From the NCBI RefSeq assembly GCF_004310665.1, contig NZ_SIXF01000022.1:27405-91404 (forward strand): a stretch of 64,000 nt of DNA. Reading direction: 5' to 3'. Below, in pieces: positions 53,678 through 62,643 of this stretch (positions within the stretch are counted from its first letter, which is position 1; the number at the start of each line of letters is the position of its first letter). The notes below the pieces were generated by a model. The model had not been told where the DNA came from. It was given only the letters and a program-made list of their open reading frames with translations, and made no database searches. The position numbers and the translations under genes are program-made. This stretch comes from Pedobacter kyonggii. Lineage in GTDB: Bacteria; Bacteroidota; Bacteroidia; Sphingobacteriales; Sphingobacteriaceae.

Positions 53678-54163
53678 TTAAAATTTTAAGATTAAACAAG
53701 TACTCACCGCGTGAGCATAAACGCTATTATTTTCATCAACTAATTGCGCTTCTACCAAGGCGGTACGTCCACCAAGGTTGATCACCTTCCCTACGGTTTT
53801 GAGTTTCCCGGTTTGGATGGTAACGGCTTTCAGGAAATTTACCTTCAGCTCTAAAGTGGTATATCCTTTTCCGGCAGGTAAAAGCGAATGGACCGAACAG
53901 CCCATAGCCGAATCTAAAATAGCAGTGATTACCCCGCCATGCACAGTGCCGATTGGATTGTAATGAAATTCCTGAGGTGTAAATTCGAAAACCACATTGC
54001 CCTTTTCTATCAGACTTACACTAAAATCCAAGGTATACAACAATGGCGGCTGCGGAAATTTATGATCACTCATGGCCTGCAGATAATCAACACCATCCAT
54101 CTGCATAGCTTCCTTCGCTCCTTTCATCGGGTCTTCCCAAGTTATCGTTCTGGTTCTTTTCAT
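53678..54163 (-). CDS. PaaI-like hotdog-fold thioesterase
   Basis: A 161-residue hotdog protein with NPIGTVHGGVITAILDSAMGCSV (the HGG active-site helix), TLELKVNFLKAV and GRTALVEAQLVD. It would hydrolyse acyl-CoA or acyl-ACP. First gene after tetR; an operator-like palindrome ends seven bases before its start, so it is probably repressed by the TetR protein. Confidence 0.87.
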   Translation of the reverse strand: MKRTRTITWEDPMKGAKEAMQMDGVDYLQAMSDHKFPQPPLLYTLDFSVSLIEKGNVVFEFTPQEFHYNPIGTVHGGVITAILDSAMGCSVHSLLPAGKGYTTLELKVNFLKAVTIQTGKLKTVGKVINLGGRTALVEAQLVDENNSVYAHAVSTCLILKF

Positions 54164-54169
54164 AACAAA

Positions 54170-54183
54170 ATACCAATCGGTAT
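54170..54183. promoter_or_regulatory. TetR operator-like site before thioesterase gene
   Basis: ATACCAATCGGTAT, same core as the site upstream of tetR. It covers the leader of the thioesterase gene. Confidence 0.7.
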
Positions 54184-54201
54184 ATTTTAGTTTAAAAATT
54201 T

Positions 54202-54789
54202 TTAGCTGAGGCTATTGATATATTTTTTTAATGAATCCATAATTAAATTCCAGTGTGCAGGTTTTGCGGTCAACCTCGAAATCATGATACCGCCTTCTAC
54301 CATGGCAATAATGGTTAAAGCAATCTGTTCAGGATTATGAACTATATTAATTTCTTTCTTGGCAATCCCAGCTTCAACTAGTTTAGCAATTTTGTTTTTC
54401 CAATCTAACACAGCTTTCAACACTCTTCCCCGCAATTCGGGATGAGTATCATCAGCGTCAATTGCAGTATTTAGAACCGGGCAGCCTCCTTCTGACACCG
54501 AACCATCCATAAATTTTTGATAAATATCGATATACACCAAAAGCTTATCTTTTATGCTGGCCTGCCGATTCATTTCAGCCTCTATCCTGCTTGATACATT
54601 TTTCAGATTATAATCAAAAGCCGCTAGCGCCACTTCATCCTTATTGGCGAAGTTACCGTAAATACTACCTTTGGTTAAACCCGTGGCAGCAGTAATATCA
54701 TTTAAAGAAGTGCCTGCGTAACCTTTCATATTAAAAATAGGTGCGGTTTTCTCTACAATGAATTTTCTTGTTTTTTCTGCCTTGGTCAT
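54202..54789 (-). CDS. TetR/AcrR family regulator
   Basis: A 195-residue repressor. The N-terminal helix-turn-helix reads YAGTSLNDITAATGLTKGSIYGNFANKDEV (about 23-52), the TetR signature. The C-terminal ligand domain has a GGCPVLNTAIDA segment. It is upstream of and on the same strand as the thioesterase-SDR-DUF2798-fabF genes. Matching palindromes before its own gene and before the next gene suggest that it represses both. Confidence 0.92.
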   Translation of the reverse strand: MTKAEKTRKFIVEKTAPIFNMKGYAGTSLNDITAATGLTKGSIYGNFANKDEVALAAFDYNLKNVSSRIEAEMNRQASIKDKLLVYIDIYQKFMDGSVSEGGCPVLNTAIDADDTHPELRGRVLKAVLDWKNKIAKLVEAGIAKKEINIVHNPEQIALTIIAMVEGGIMISRLTAKPAHWNLIMDSLKKYINSLS

Positions 54790-54814
54790 GTTCTTTTAAA
54801 TTGATGATGCAAAT

Positions 54815-54832
54815 ATATACCAATCGGTATAT
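54815..54832. promoter_or_regulatory. TetR operator-like site before tetR
   Basis: ATATACCAATCGGTATAT, 7-bp arms around AATC. Identical core to 54170-54183. Confidence 0.72.
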
Positions 54833-54901
54833 TTAATACAAATATTTTTATCATCCAAATCTCCTTTTAATTGCGGTAATTTATTTTACGTTTGAATTTT
54901 G

Positions 54902-54909
54902 TAACTTTG
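54902..54909 (+). promoter_or_regulatory. -7 element TAACTTTG of the araC-type gene
   Basis: A perfect TAnnTTTG ends four bases before the ATG at 54914. Transcription would start at or next to the ATG. Confidence 0.5.
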
Positions 54910-54913
54910 ATTT

Positions 54914-55825
54914 ATGAACAAGCCGGAGACAATTGAAGATTTTTACCAGAACAAATTTAGTTTCTTACCAGATAACCTACAGAACGGCGTGGGGCACTTT
55001 AACGTTTTCAAGTTAGAAGATTGTTTAAGGGATGATCATAAGCCTATGAGTTATAACCGCAGGGATTATTACAAAATCTGCCTTACCCGCGGACATAATG
55101 TTTACCACTATGCTGACAAAAGCATCGAGATTAATGGCACCGCTTTAATCTTCTTCAACCCGCTTGTACCTTATACCTGGGAGCTGGCCAGTGGTAAACA
55201 AAGTGAGGTAACAGGCTATTTCTGTATTTTTACAGAAGCTTTTTTTACCGAAAAGATCCGTGGAAACATTGGTGATTTACCTATGTTTACCCATGGAGGG
55301 AAACCTGCATATATTTTGAATGAACAACAGGACAAACAGATAGAGGCTATTTTTTCCAAAATGTTCGAGGAAATTAATACCGATTACATCTATAAATACG
55401 ATCTGCTCAGAAACTATATTACTGAAATTACACACTTTGCGCTAAAAACACAGCCATCTGAAACACTATTTAAACATACTGATGCCAATACAAGGATCAC
55501 TTCTGTTTTTACAGAGTTACTAGAGCGGCAATTCCCCATCGAAACAACTACGCAAAGGCTTACCATGCGCTCAGCCAAGGATTATGCTTCGCAACTTTCG
55601 GTACATGTAAACCACTTAAACCGTGCAATTAAAGAAACCACTGGCAAAACCACTACACATTATATTACTGAACGTTTATTAAGTGAAGCTAAAGCTTTAC
55701 TCAAGCATACCGATTGGAACATATCAGAAATAGGTTATTGCCTCGGTTTTGAAGAGCCTACCCATTTTAATAACTTTTTTAAAAAACTAACTAACCACAC
55801 GCCTACTTCTTACCGAATTGTTTGA
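54914..55825 (+). CDS. AraC family transcription regulator
   Basis: A 303-residue regulator. The N-terminal half is a cupin-like sensor (YYKICLTRGHNVYHYADKSIEINGTALIFFNP). The C-terminal part (about 205-300) has the two AraC helix-turn-helices, SAKDYASQLSVHVNHLNRAIKETTG and WNISEIGYCLGFEEPTHFNNFFKKLTNHTPTSYR. It is followed by two SDR genes on the same strand, its likely targets, and is divergent from tetR. Confidence 0.92.
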   Translation: MNKPETIEDFYQNKFSFLPDNLQNGVGHFNVFKLEDCLRDDHKPMSYNRRDYYKICLTRGHNVYHYADKSIEINGTALIFFNPLVPYTWELASGKQSEVTGYFCIFTEAFFTEKIRGNIGDLPMFTHGGKPAYILNEQQDKQIEAIFSKMFEEINTDYIYKYDLLRNYITEITHFALKTQPSETLFKHTDANTRITSVFTELLERQFPIETTTQRLTMRSAKDYASQLSVHVNHLNRAIKETTGKTTTHYITERLLSEAKALLKHTDWNISEIGYCLGFEEPTHFNNFFKKLTNHTPTSYRIV

Positions 55826-55877
55826 ATTTCGTAATCATAAGTTTGATTAACGTAATAAAGCGAATTCATTTGCACTG

Positions 55878-55885
55878 TAATTTTG
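55878..55885 (+). promoter_or_regulatory. -7 element TAATTTTG before first SDR
   Basis: Perfect TAnnTTTG, 21 bases before the ATG at 55907; AAAAAGGAAAAA forms a purine-rich ribosome site. No well-spaced -33. Confidence 0.5.
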
Positions 55886-55906
55886 TCTTAACAAAAAGGA
55901 AAAACT

Positions 55907-56749
55907 ATGGGCAAGAAAAAAGTTTGGTTTATTACCGGGGCTTCAAAGGGCTTAGGATTAAGTTTGGTTCATCAGTTGCTAAATGCTGGCCAATATGTTG
56001 CGGCCACATCAAGAAATATCAGTGAACTTAAAAAAGCAGTAAATAACGACAGCGGAAAATTCCTCCCTCTAGCGGTTAACCTCGCCGATGAACAAAGCGT
56101 TGAGGAAGCGATAAAGACGACTGTTACAAAATTCGAAAGAATCGATGTAGTTATCAATAATGCAGGTTACGGAATCGGAGGCAGTATCGAAGAGCTTAGC
56201 GATGCAGAAACACGCAACAGTTTTGATGTTAACGTTTTCGGAACACTGAATGTCATCAGAAAAGCTTCACCTTATTTAAGGGAGCAAAGAGCCGGACATA
56301 TCATCAACATTGCATCAATTGCAGGTATTGCAGGCGCAACGGGCTGGGCGGTATATGCTGCAGCAAAATCGGCTGTAATTGCATTATCAGAAGTATCGGC
56401 AGAAGACCTAAAAGAATTCGGCATAAAAGTAACTATTGTGGCTCCTGGCGCATTCAGAACCAGTTTTTTAACTACTGATTCGCTGATTTTGGCTGCCAAT
56501 CCAATTGCCGAATACGAAGAAGTACGGGCAATACACAGCAAATACCTAAAAATGGACGGTCAGCAGATCGGCGATCCCGAGAAAGCCGCTGCGGCTATGA
56601 TCTCACTGGCAAGTATGCCTAATCCACCCCTTCATTTACTTTTGGGGAATGATGCTTTTCAAAGAGCAAACAACAAGTTAGAATCACTACAGAAGGAATT
56701 TAGAGACTGGAAAGCTATTACAATTTCAACAGATTTCGACGAAAATTAA
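55907..56749 (+). CDS. SDR oxidoreductase, tandem copy A
   Basis: A 280-residue classical SDR: TGASKGLG at 10-17, NNAGYG at 85-90, Ser137 and Y150AAAK154. It shares most of its N-terminal half with the next gene (KVWFxTGASKGLGL, VAATSR, FLPLAV, NNAGYG, NFDVNVFG), so the two arose by tandem duplication. Substrate unknown. Probably under the AraC protein upstream. Confidence 0.88.
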   Translation: MGKKKVWFITGASKGLGLSLVHQLLNAGQYVAATSRNISELKKAVNNDSGKFLPLAVNLADEQSVEEAIKTTVTKFERIDVVINNAGYGIGGSIEELSDAETRNSFDVNVFGTLNVIRKASPYLREQRAGHIINIASIAGIAGATGWAVYAAAKSAVIALSEVSAEDLKEFGIKVTIVAPGAFRTSFLTTDSLILAANPIAEYEEVRAIHSKYLKMDGQQIGDPEKAAAAMISLASMPNPPLHLLLGNDAFQRANNKLESLQKEFRDWKAITISTDFDEN

Positions 56750-56767
56750 TTCAATAACAAAAACATT

Positions 56768-57619
56768 ATGGAAAATCAAAAAGTATGGTTTGTAACAGGC
56801 GCATCAAAAGGCCTGGGACTTACATTAGTAAAAACATTATTAAACAGTGGCCTTAGCGTTGCCGCAACTTCAAGAAGCCTGAACGATTTAATAAACGCAG
56901 TTGGTGAACACGAAAACTTTTTGCCGCTAGCTGTCGATTTGATCGACGAAAGCAGTGTAGAAGCAGCAGTTAGTCAAACAATCAGCAAATTTGGTCAGGT
57001 AGATGTTGTGGTAAACAATGCTGGCTATGGAATGCTTGGTGCTTTAGAAGAGTTAAGCGATAAAGAATCGCGTCAAAATTTCGATGTGAACGTTTTTGGT
57101 TCATTAAATGTAATCAGAAAGGTACTTCCTCAATTACGGAAACAGCAATCGGGTCATATTTTCAATATTTCTTCAATTGGCGGCTTTTCAGGTAACTTCC
57201 CTGGCTTCGGAATTTATTGCGCGACAAAATTTGCAGTGGTTGGCTTTACAGAATCGTTGGCAGCTGAAGTAAAATCGATGGGAATCAAAGCAACAATTGT
57301 AGAACCGGGATATTTCAGAACGGCATTCCTAACTGAAGGATCATTAGCGGTACCGAATAAACCAATTGATGCCTATAAAGAGGTACGCGACTCGCAAGCA
57401 GCACACCAAAACGATATCAATAACCAGCAGCCAGGCGATCCGGCCAAAGCAGTTGAGGTGATTATTGAAGCTTCGAAAAGTGAAAACCCACCGCTTCATT
57501 TATTCTTAGGCCCTGATGCTTATCAGATAGCTGATGCAAAAATTGCAGATGTACAAAGGGATATGGCCAATTGGAAGTATTTAGCAACCGCCACTAATTT
57601 TGATGAGGTTGGCGCGTAG
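56768..57619 (+). CDS. SDR oxidoreductase, tandem copy B
   Basis: A 283-residue SDR paralogue of copy A, 18 bases after it. TGASKGLG at 10-17, NNAGYGMLG, and Y150CATK154 are intact. The C-terminal substrate region (VEPGYFRTAFLTEGSLAVPNKPIDAY) differs more than the cofactor half, which suggests a changed substrate. Last gene of the AraC-SDR-SDR set. Confidence 0.88.
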   Translation: MENQKVWFVTGASKGLGLTLVKTLLNSGLSVAATSRSLNDLINAVGEHENFLPLAVDLIDESSVEAAVSQTISKFGQVDVVVNNAGYGMLGALEELSDKESRQNFDVNVFGSLNVIRKVLPQLRKQQSGHIFNISSIGGFSGNFPGFGIYCATKFAVVGFTESLAAEVKSMGIKATIVEPGYFRTAFLTEGSLAVPNKPIDAYKEVRDSQAAHQNDINNQQPGDPAKAVEVIIEASKSENPPLHLFLGPDAYQIADAKIADVQRDMANWKYLATATNFDEVGA

Positions 57620-57632
57620 GATCTAGAGCAAT

Positions 57633-57680
57633 CGTCATTTCGAGTTTTATTTACAACACAAAGCTCAATATAAATGACAG
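57633..57680. repeat. GTCAT repeat, copy 11 (short)
   Basis: CGTCATTTCGAG and CTCAATATAAATGACA are inverted with some mismatches. Confidence 0.55.
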
Positions 57681-57713
57681 AAGGTTTTTAGCAGGATTTA
57701 TTGCTGCGAGAAA

Positions 57714-57862
57714 TCGTCATTGCGAGAAGGCTTTTCAGCCGACGAAGCAATCTTACAACTATCGCTACTAGCGTGAGCTTTAAGATTATTCATTTTTGCA
57801 GTTGCTTTTAAGGCATTCATGAGCTCACTCCGTTCGGTTATCTTCGTGCCTCGCAATGACGA
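57714..57862. repeat. GTCAT repeat, copy 12 (TGCGAG type, long)
   Basis: TCGTCATTGCGAG and CTCGCAATGACGA are perfect ends. The middle has GATTATTCAT and GGCATTCATGAGC, shared with copy 3 although the stems differ. Confidence 0.78.
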
Positions 57863-58274
57863 TTTTTCTATAAAAAACCTGTCAATAGTAATTGATTCTC
57901 AACGCCTCCTCAATCTCTATTTTAGAACTTGATCAGCATTAAATCAAGCATTTAACAAGGCTTGATCTTATGGTTAAATATTTCCTCTTAAACCACTGTG
58001 CCAGGTTAACCAATGCGGGTGATAGATAATTTAGATATCAAAATTTATTTTTCACTAATTGCTTTCCTCAGCGAAAACATAAAAAAACATCATTAATCTT
58101 TATCATTAAGAAGTTAAGACATTAAGAATTGTTAGATAAGTTTAACTATTAATGTTTGGGGAGGTTAGGTGATAAAACAAAATTTATGCACTGATAAACA
58201 ACCTCTTACAACAGATTAGTTATCTACTATTGACTAATACCCCAATAACCTAATGACTAATGAACTAACGCCCC

Positions 58275-58312
58275 AAAACAAAAAAACCGTCGACCAATAA
58301 AGCCGACGGTTT
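58275..58312 (-). terminator. terminator of GH92 gene
   Basis: AAACCGTCG pairs with CGACGGTTT (58304-58312), followed on the minus strand by a T-rich run. Confidence 0.8.
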
Positions 58313-58335
58313 AATTTGTACAGGGATGAGAAAAA

Positions 58336-60621
58336 TTATTTCTTAGGTTTTGCGCTCATGTAAAAAGTAAGTTTTCCGCCATTGGTGATATCAGCGTGTT
58401 TGATTTTATAATCGGTAATTTCTTTGCCATTCAATAAAACTTTCTCTACATAAACATTTTTATCACTCTGTTTAATGGCTTCAACAGTAAATGTTTTACC
58501 GTTTTCTAAGTTAATTACAGCATTATTAACCAACGGACTACCTAATGAATATACATCAGAGCCTGGTGCTACCGGATAAAAACCTAACGAAGAAAACATA
58601 TACCAGGCACTCATCTGCCCACAGTCGTCATTTCCGCCCAAACCATCAGCAGTAGGCTTGTACTGCATGTTTAAGATGTGACGGATCTGCGCCTGAGTTT
58701 TCCATGGCTGATCGGTCCAGTTGTAAAGGTAAGCGATATGGTGCGCAGGCTCATTACCATGCACATAACCACCAATAATACCTTCGCGGGTAATATCTTC
58801 AGTATGCGCAAAAAACTCGTCGGGTAAATGCATGGTAAACAAAGTATCTAAACGGGTTGCAAATTTCTTTTTGCCGCCCATCATTTCAATCAGCGAAGCC
58901 GGATCCTGCGGAACAAAGAAACTATAGTTCCAGCTGTTACCTTCAATAAAACCTTGTCCTTCGGTATCTTTTGGATCGAATTGCTTTTTAAAAGAGCCAT
59001 CTGCCAATTTAGGGCGCATGAAACCAGTAGCACTATCGTAATTGTTTTTCCAGTTGTTAGAACGTTTGATAAATTCGTTATAAACATCCATACGGTTTAA
59101 TTTCTTGGCCAGTTGTGCAATCGACCAGTCATCGTAAGAATATTCTAAATTATTGGAAACCGAAATGCCTGATTTTTCTGCGGGGATATAACCTTTATCC
59201 ATATAATAGCCAATTCCCTCATAATCGCGGTGTTTTGCTGTTGCAATGCAGGCATCCAATGCTTTGTTTGCATCGCCATTATAAGTACCCTTAATAATCG
59301 CATCAGAAATTACAGAAACACTGTGGTAACCGCTCATACACCAGTTATCGTTGGCATAATGCGACCAGATCGGCAACATGTGTAAACTACTCTGATCATA
59401 ATGTGCCATCATCGATTTCACCATGTCATTACTTCGGCCTGGCTGCATAATATTAAAGAATGGATGTAAGGCCCGGTAGGTATCCCAGAGTGAGAATGTA
59501 GTGTAATTGGTAAAGCCCTCAGCTTTATGCACCCCTTGATCTAAACCTTTGTATTCTCCATTAACATCGGTATAGGTTGTTGGATTGATAAAAGCATGAT
59601 ATAAAGCGGTGTAAAAGTTTATTTTATTATCGTTAGAAGTAGTTACCTGTATTTTATTCAATTCTTTATTCCAGGTAGCCTGTGCCTGAGCTTTCACTTT
59701 TTCGAAATCCCAGCCCGAAATTTCTGCACGCATATTCTGCAAGGCATTTTCCTGGCTAACCGGCGATAAAGCAAATTTAATTTTAATCTTCTCTCCTTCC
59801 TGGGTATCGAAATCGAAGTACATTTTCAGTTTTTTGCCTGCAATTTCAGGAAAGTTCTGCTCCTGGTTAAACTTGCCCCAAAAGCCTCTATAAGCCTGTT
59901 TAGCATCATAGCTTTTACGTCCGTAGCTTTTAAAAGGTTTAGAAAAGCTCATGGCAAAATAAACGGTTCTGGTTCGGGCCCATCCGTTGGTTTGGCGGTA
60001 ACCTGTAATCAGCGTATCGTTCACCACCCGAACGTAAGTCCAAACGGTTTTTTCTTCATAATTGTAAATACCAGCCATCAGATCGAGAATAATGTGCGAT
60101 TGATCTGATTTAGGAAAAGTATATTGATGCATCCCTACCCTTGTCGTTGAGGTTAACTCGGCAGTAATGTTATCGTCATCTAATTTTACTTTGTAATAAC
60201 CTGCCTCTGCAACTTCATTGGTATGCGAAAATGCTGAACGGTAACCACTTTTCGGATCTGATGCGGTACCAGAATTTAACTGTAATTTACCTTGTGTAGG
60301 CATGATCAGGAAATCGCCCAGATCGGAGTGACCAGTGCCGCTAAAATGGGTATGACTAAAGCCGGTAATGGTTTTATCTTCATATTTATAACCCGCACAG
60401 TATTTATATACATCGCCATTGTATTTCCCATTTACTTCGTAAGATAAAGTATCCGTCTCAGGACTTAACTGTACCGAACCAAATGGAACTGTAGCACCAG
60501 GATAGGTATGCCCCATTTTAGATGTACCAATAATAGGTTTAACATACTGCACCAGATTCTGCTGTGCCGATGCCATCATGGCTGAAAGCAAAAGACAAGG
60601 CAGGATAACTTTTTTGATCAT
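58336..60621 (-). CDS. GH92 family alpha-mannosidase-like glycosidase
   Basis: A 761-residue exported protein (signal to about residue 19). It has GH92 blocks over the whole length: VKPIIGTSKMGHTYPGATVPFG near the start, FSHTHFSGTGHSDLGD, FSLWDTYRALHPFF, EGNSWNYSFFVPQD, HGNEPAHHIAYLYNW and DGLGGNDDCGQMSAWYMFSS, with the acidic catalytic and Ca-binding residues in the last ones. GH92 enzymes remove alpha-mannose from glycans, using Ca. It is monocistronic here, with no SusCD pair beside it, so it may act on glycoprotein glycans imported by others. Confidence 0.93.
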   Translation of the reverse strand: MIKKVILPCLLLSAMMASAQQNLVQYVKPIIGTSKMGHTYPGATVPFGSVQLSPETDTLSYEVNGKYNGDVYKYCAGYKYEDKTITGFSHTHFSGTGHSDLGDFLIMPTQGKLQLNSGTASDPKSGYRSAFSHTNEVAEAGYYKVKLDDDNITAELTSTTRVGMHQYTFPKSDQSHIILDLMAGIYNYEEKTVWTYVRVVNDTLITGYRQTNGWARTRTVYFAMSFSKPFKSYGRKSYDAKQAYRGFWGKFNQEQNFPEIAGKKLKMYFDFDTQEGEKIKIKFALSPVSQENALQNMRAEISGWDFEKVKAQAQATWNKELNKIQVTTSNDNKINFYTALYHAFINPTTYTDVNGEYKGLDQGVHKAEGFTNYTTFSLWDTYRALHPFFNIMQPGRSNDMVKSMMAHYDQSSLHMLPIWSHYANDNWCMSGYHSVSVISDAIIKGTYNGDANKALDACIATAKHRDYEGIGYYMDKGYIPAEKSGISVSNNLEYSYDDWSIAQLAKKLNRMDVYNEFIKRSNNWKNNYDSATGFMRPKLADGSFKKQFDPKDTEGQGFIEGNSWNYSFFVPQDPASLIEMMGGKKKFATRLDTLFTMHLPDEFFAHTEDITREGIIGGYVHGNEPAHHIAYLYNWTDQPWKTQAQIRHILNMQYKPTADGLGGNDDCGQMSAWYMFSSLGFYPVAPGSDVYSLGSPLVNNAVINLENGKTFTVEAIKQSDKNVYVEKVLLNGKEITDYKIKHADITNGGKLTFYMSAKPKK

Positions 60622-61163
60622 ATCTTTTAAAATTAGCTTGTTTTTTATTGAAAATTCTAAGGTATTAATTTATCTTCAAATATGCATAAAACACGACACT
60701 AAAACGTTTAAGTAAAATAAAAAATACACTTCAGAAGCTTGAAGATACAATTTATTGCGGTTTCAAAACCTCGCAGGCTTTAAACCTTCGGAATTTATAC
60801 ATATTCATTTTCACAAAAGAAGTCAAGTTTTATTTGTACCGCGCTATTTTAAACTTGACTTCTTTCAATTTAAACTTACTAGGTTTACTCAAAAAGTTGT
60901 ACAAAAGGTTAACAGACATTGTTAAATAACCTGATAGAACGGGCCCGGAGCGAAGCATGAGTGAGGACTTGAAGGGACAGCAGGACTGTTGGCAGCCACT
61001 AACACCGGTCCACTCATTTTCAAAATATTACTGACCGCCCGAGCCACCTTAGCGCCCTAAATAACAAGCAGAAGCAATTTAACAACCGCTTTTTACAAGT
61101 AACTGACTTGCTTTAAATAATTTCAGCTAAATAAACCTTATTTTTGCATCCAATATTTTTAAG
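60622..61163. other. 542-base region upstream of mnmA
   Basis: No gene. Most is AT-rich, but 60938-61020 is a GC-richer block (GGGCCCGGAGCGAAGC, GAGGACTTGAAGGGACAGCA, ACACCGGTCCACTCA) that looks structured and is unlike its surroundings. TGAGTG at 60959 can pair with CACTCA at 61011-61016. Confidence 0.5.
61139..61146 (+). promoter_or_regulatory. -7 element TATTTTTG of mnmA
   Basis: Perfect TAnnTTTG, 17 bases before the ATG at 61164. Confidence 0.55.
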
Positions 61164-62255
61164 ATGAGTAAACACGGTAGAATTCTGGTTGCCATGAGTG
61201 GCGGGGTTGATAGTTCGGTAGCGGCTGTAATGTTGCATGAGCAGGGTTATGAGGTTATTGGATTAACCATGAAGACCTGGGATTATGCTACTTCTGGTGG
61301 AAGCAGTAAGGAAACTGGCTGTTGCTCATTAGATAGTATCAATGATGCACGTACACTTGCCGTAAACTATGGTTTTCCGCATTATATCCTTGACATCAGG
61401 GATGAATTTGGCGATTATGTAATCGACAATTTTGTTGACGAATATCTGGCCGGAAGGACTCCAAATCCATGTGTTTTGTGCAATACACATATTAAGTGGG
61501 AAGCGCTTTTAAAACGTGCCAATAAACTCGATTGCGAATTTATTGCAACTGGTCATTATGCCAACATCCGCCAGCAAGACAGCGGCCGTTATGTAATTTC
61601 GAAAGGAAAAGACGAAAATAAAGATCAATCTTATGTACTTTGGGGCGTTTCGCAGGAAAACCTCTCGAGGACAAAGTTCCCATTGGGCAGTTTCGCGAAA
61701 TCTGAAATCAGACAGATGGCTTTAGATATGGGACAGGAAGAACTGGCAAAAAAATCGGAGAGCTACGAAATCTGTTTTGTACCTGATAATGATTACAGGG
61801 CTTTCCTAAAACATAAAGTAGAAGATTTAGAAGACAGAGTAGCCGGCGGAAATTTCATTTTAAGCAATGGAATGGTTGTTGGACAACATAAAGGTTATCC
61901 TTTTTACACCATTGGCCAACGTAAAGGTTTAGGCGTTGCCTTTGGCGAACCTATGTTTGTAACGCAGATACTGCCAGAAAGCAATACCGTAGTTTTGGGT
62001 AAAGCTGATGAGCTTGAACGCCGCGAAGCCATGGTACGCAACATTAACCTGATAAAATATGCGAGCATTGAAGAGCCAATGAATGATGTGATTACCAAAA
62101 TCCGTTACAAAGATGCAGGTATGTTAAGTACAATTGTTCAGGAAAAAGATAAAATGCGCGTGGTGTTTGATCATAATGTTTCAGCAATTGCACCAGGTCA
62201 ATCGGCGGTATTTTACGAAGGAAATGATTTATTGGGCGGAGGATTTTTAGTTTAA
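61164..62255 (+). CDS. mnmA: tRNA-specific 2-thiouridylase
   Basis: A 363-residue enzyme that puts sulphur on U34 of Lys, Glu and Gln tRNAs. The PP-loop SGGVDSS is at 12-18; the catalytic cysteines are Cys106 in PCVLCN and Cys204 in YEICFVPDN. TIGQRKGLGV and the C-terminal beta barrel (FYEGNDLLGGGFLV) are complete. Length is typical. A two-way terminator follows within a repeat-rich gap. Confidence 0.96.
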   Translation: MSKHGRILVAMSGGVDSSVAAVMLHEQGYEVIGLTMKTWDYATSGGSSKETGCCSLDSINDARTLAVNYGFPHYILDIRDEFGDYVIDNFVDEYLAGRTPNPCVLCNTHIKWEALLKRANKLDCEFIATGHYANIRQQDSGRYVISKGKDENKDQSYVLWGVSQENLSRTKFPLGSFAKSEIRQMALDMGQEELAKKSESYEICFVPDNDYRAFLKHKVEDLEDRVAGGNFILSNGMVVGQHKGYPFYTIGQRKGLGVAFGEPMFVTQILPESNTVVLGKADELERREAMVRNINLIKYASIEEPMNDVITKIRYKDAGMLSTIVQEKDKMRVVFDHNVSAIAPGQSAVFYEGNDLLGGGFLV

Positions 62256-62286
62256 TAGACTCCTATCTGTTTATATCGCCAAGCAA

Positions 62287-62397
62287 TCGTCATGCTGATC
62301 CGATAGCTATCGGATTTAGTTAGCATCTTACTGGCGAGATAGACCCTGAAATAAATTACATTCGGTGAGCTCGCTAAGCCTCGGTTAAGGGTGACGA
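62287..62397. repeat. GTCAT repeat, copy 13
   Basis: Left half TCGTCATGCTGATCCGATAG with an inner CTATCGGAT and then TAGCATCTT: a stem-in-stem. The right half begins AGACCCTGAAATAAAT as in copy 6 reversed, then has an insert before GGGTGACGA. Confidence 0.7.
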
Positions 62398-62411
62398 CCA
62401 AAAAAGAAACA

Positions 62412-62446
62412 AAAAACGAGTTGCCAAATAGCAACTCGTTTTTTTA
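62412..62446. terminator. bidirectional terminator after mnmA
   Basis: Six A, CGAGTTGC, loop, GCAACTCG, then Ts; symmetrical. Confidence 0.85.
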
Positions 62447-62476
62447 TTTGAGTTTTATTACGCTATACTGGAGAAA

Positions 62477-62612
62477 TCGTCATGCTGATCCGATAGTTAT
62501 CGGATTTATTTCAGCATCTTTCGTACCATCTACTTATTTTAGACTTCTATAATCTATCCATCATAAAAGTAAGTTTATCGAATTAAGATTCCCGCTTACG
62601 CGAGAATGACGA
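62477..62612. repeat. GTCAT repeat, copy 14 (mixed halves)
   Basis: The left half is of the GCTGATCCGATAG type as in copy 13; the right half, AAGATTCCCGCTTACGCGAG then AATGACGA, is of the CCCGC type as in copy 8. One element thus carries two stem types. Confidence 0.75.
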
Positions 62613-62643
62613 CCGCCATAAAATATCACGATAGAAATCTTTT

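Larger units (their letters stand above)
57620..58335. other. 716-base intergenic region with repeats
   Basis: No gene is supported. It carries GTCAT copies 11 and 12 in its first 250 bases, then about 400 AT-rich bases in which I see nothing definite, and a terminator of the GH92 gene at its end. Confidence 0.6.
62256..62643. other. 388-base region after mnmA
   Basis: No gene. It consists of GTCAT copy 13, the mnmA terminator and GTCAT copy 14. Confidence 0.65.
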
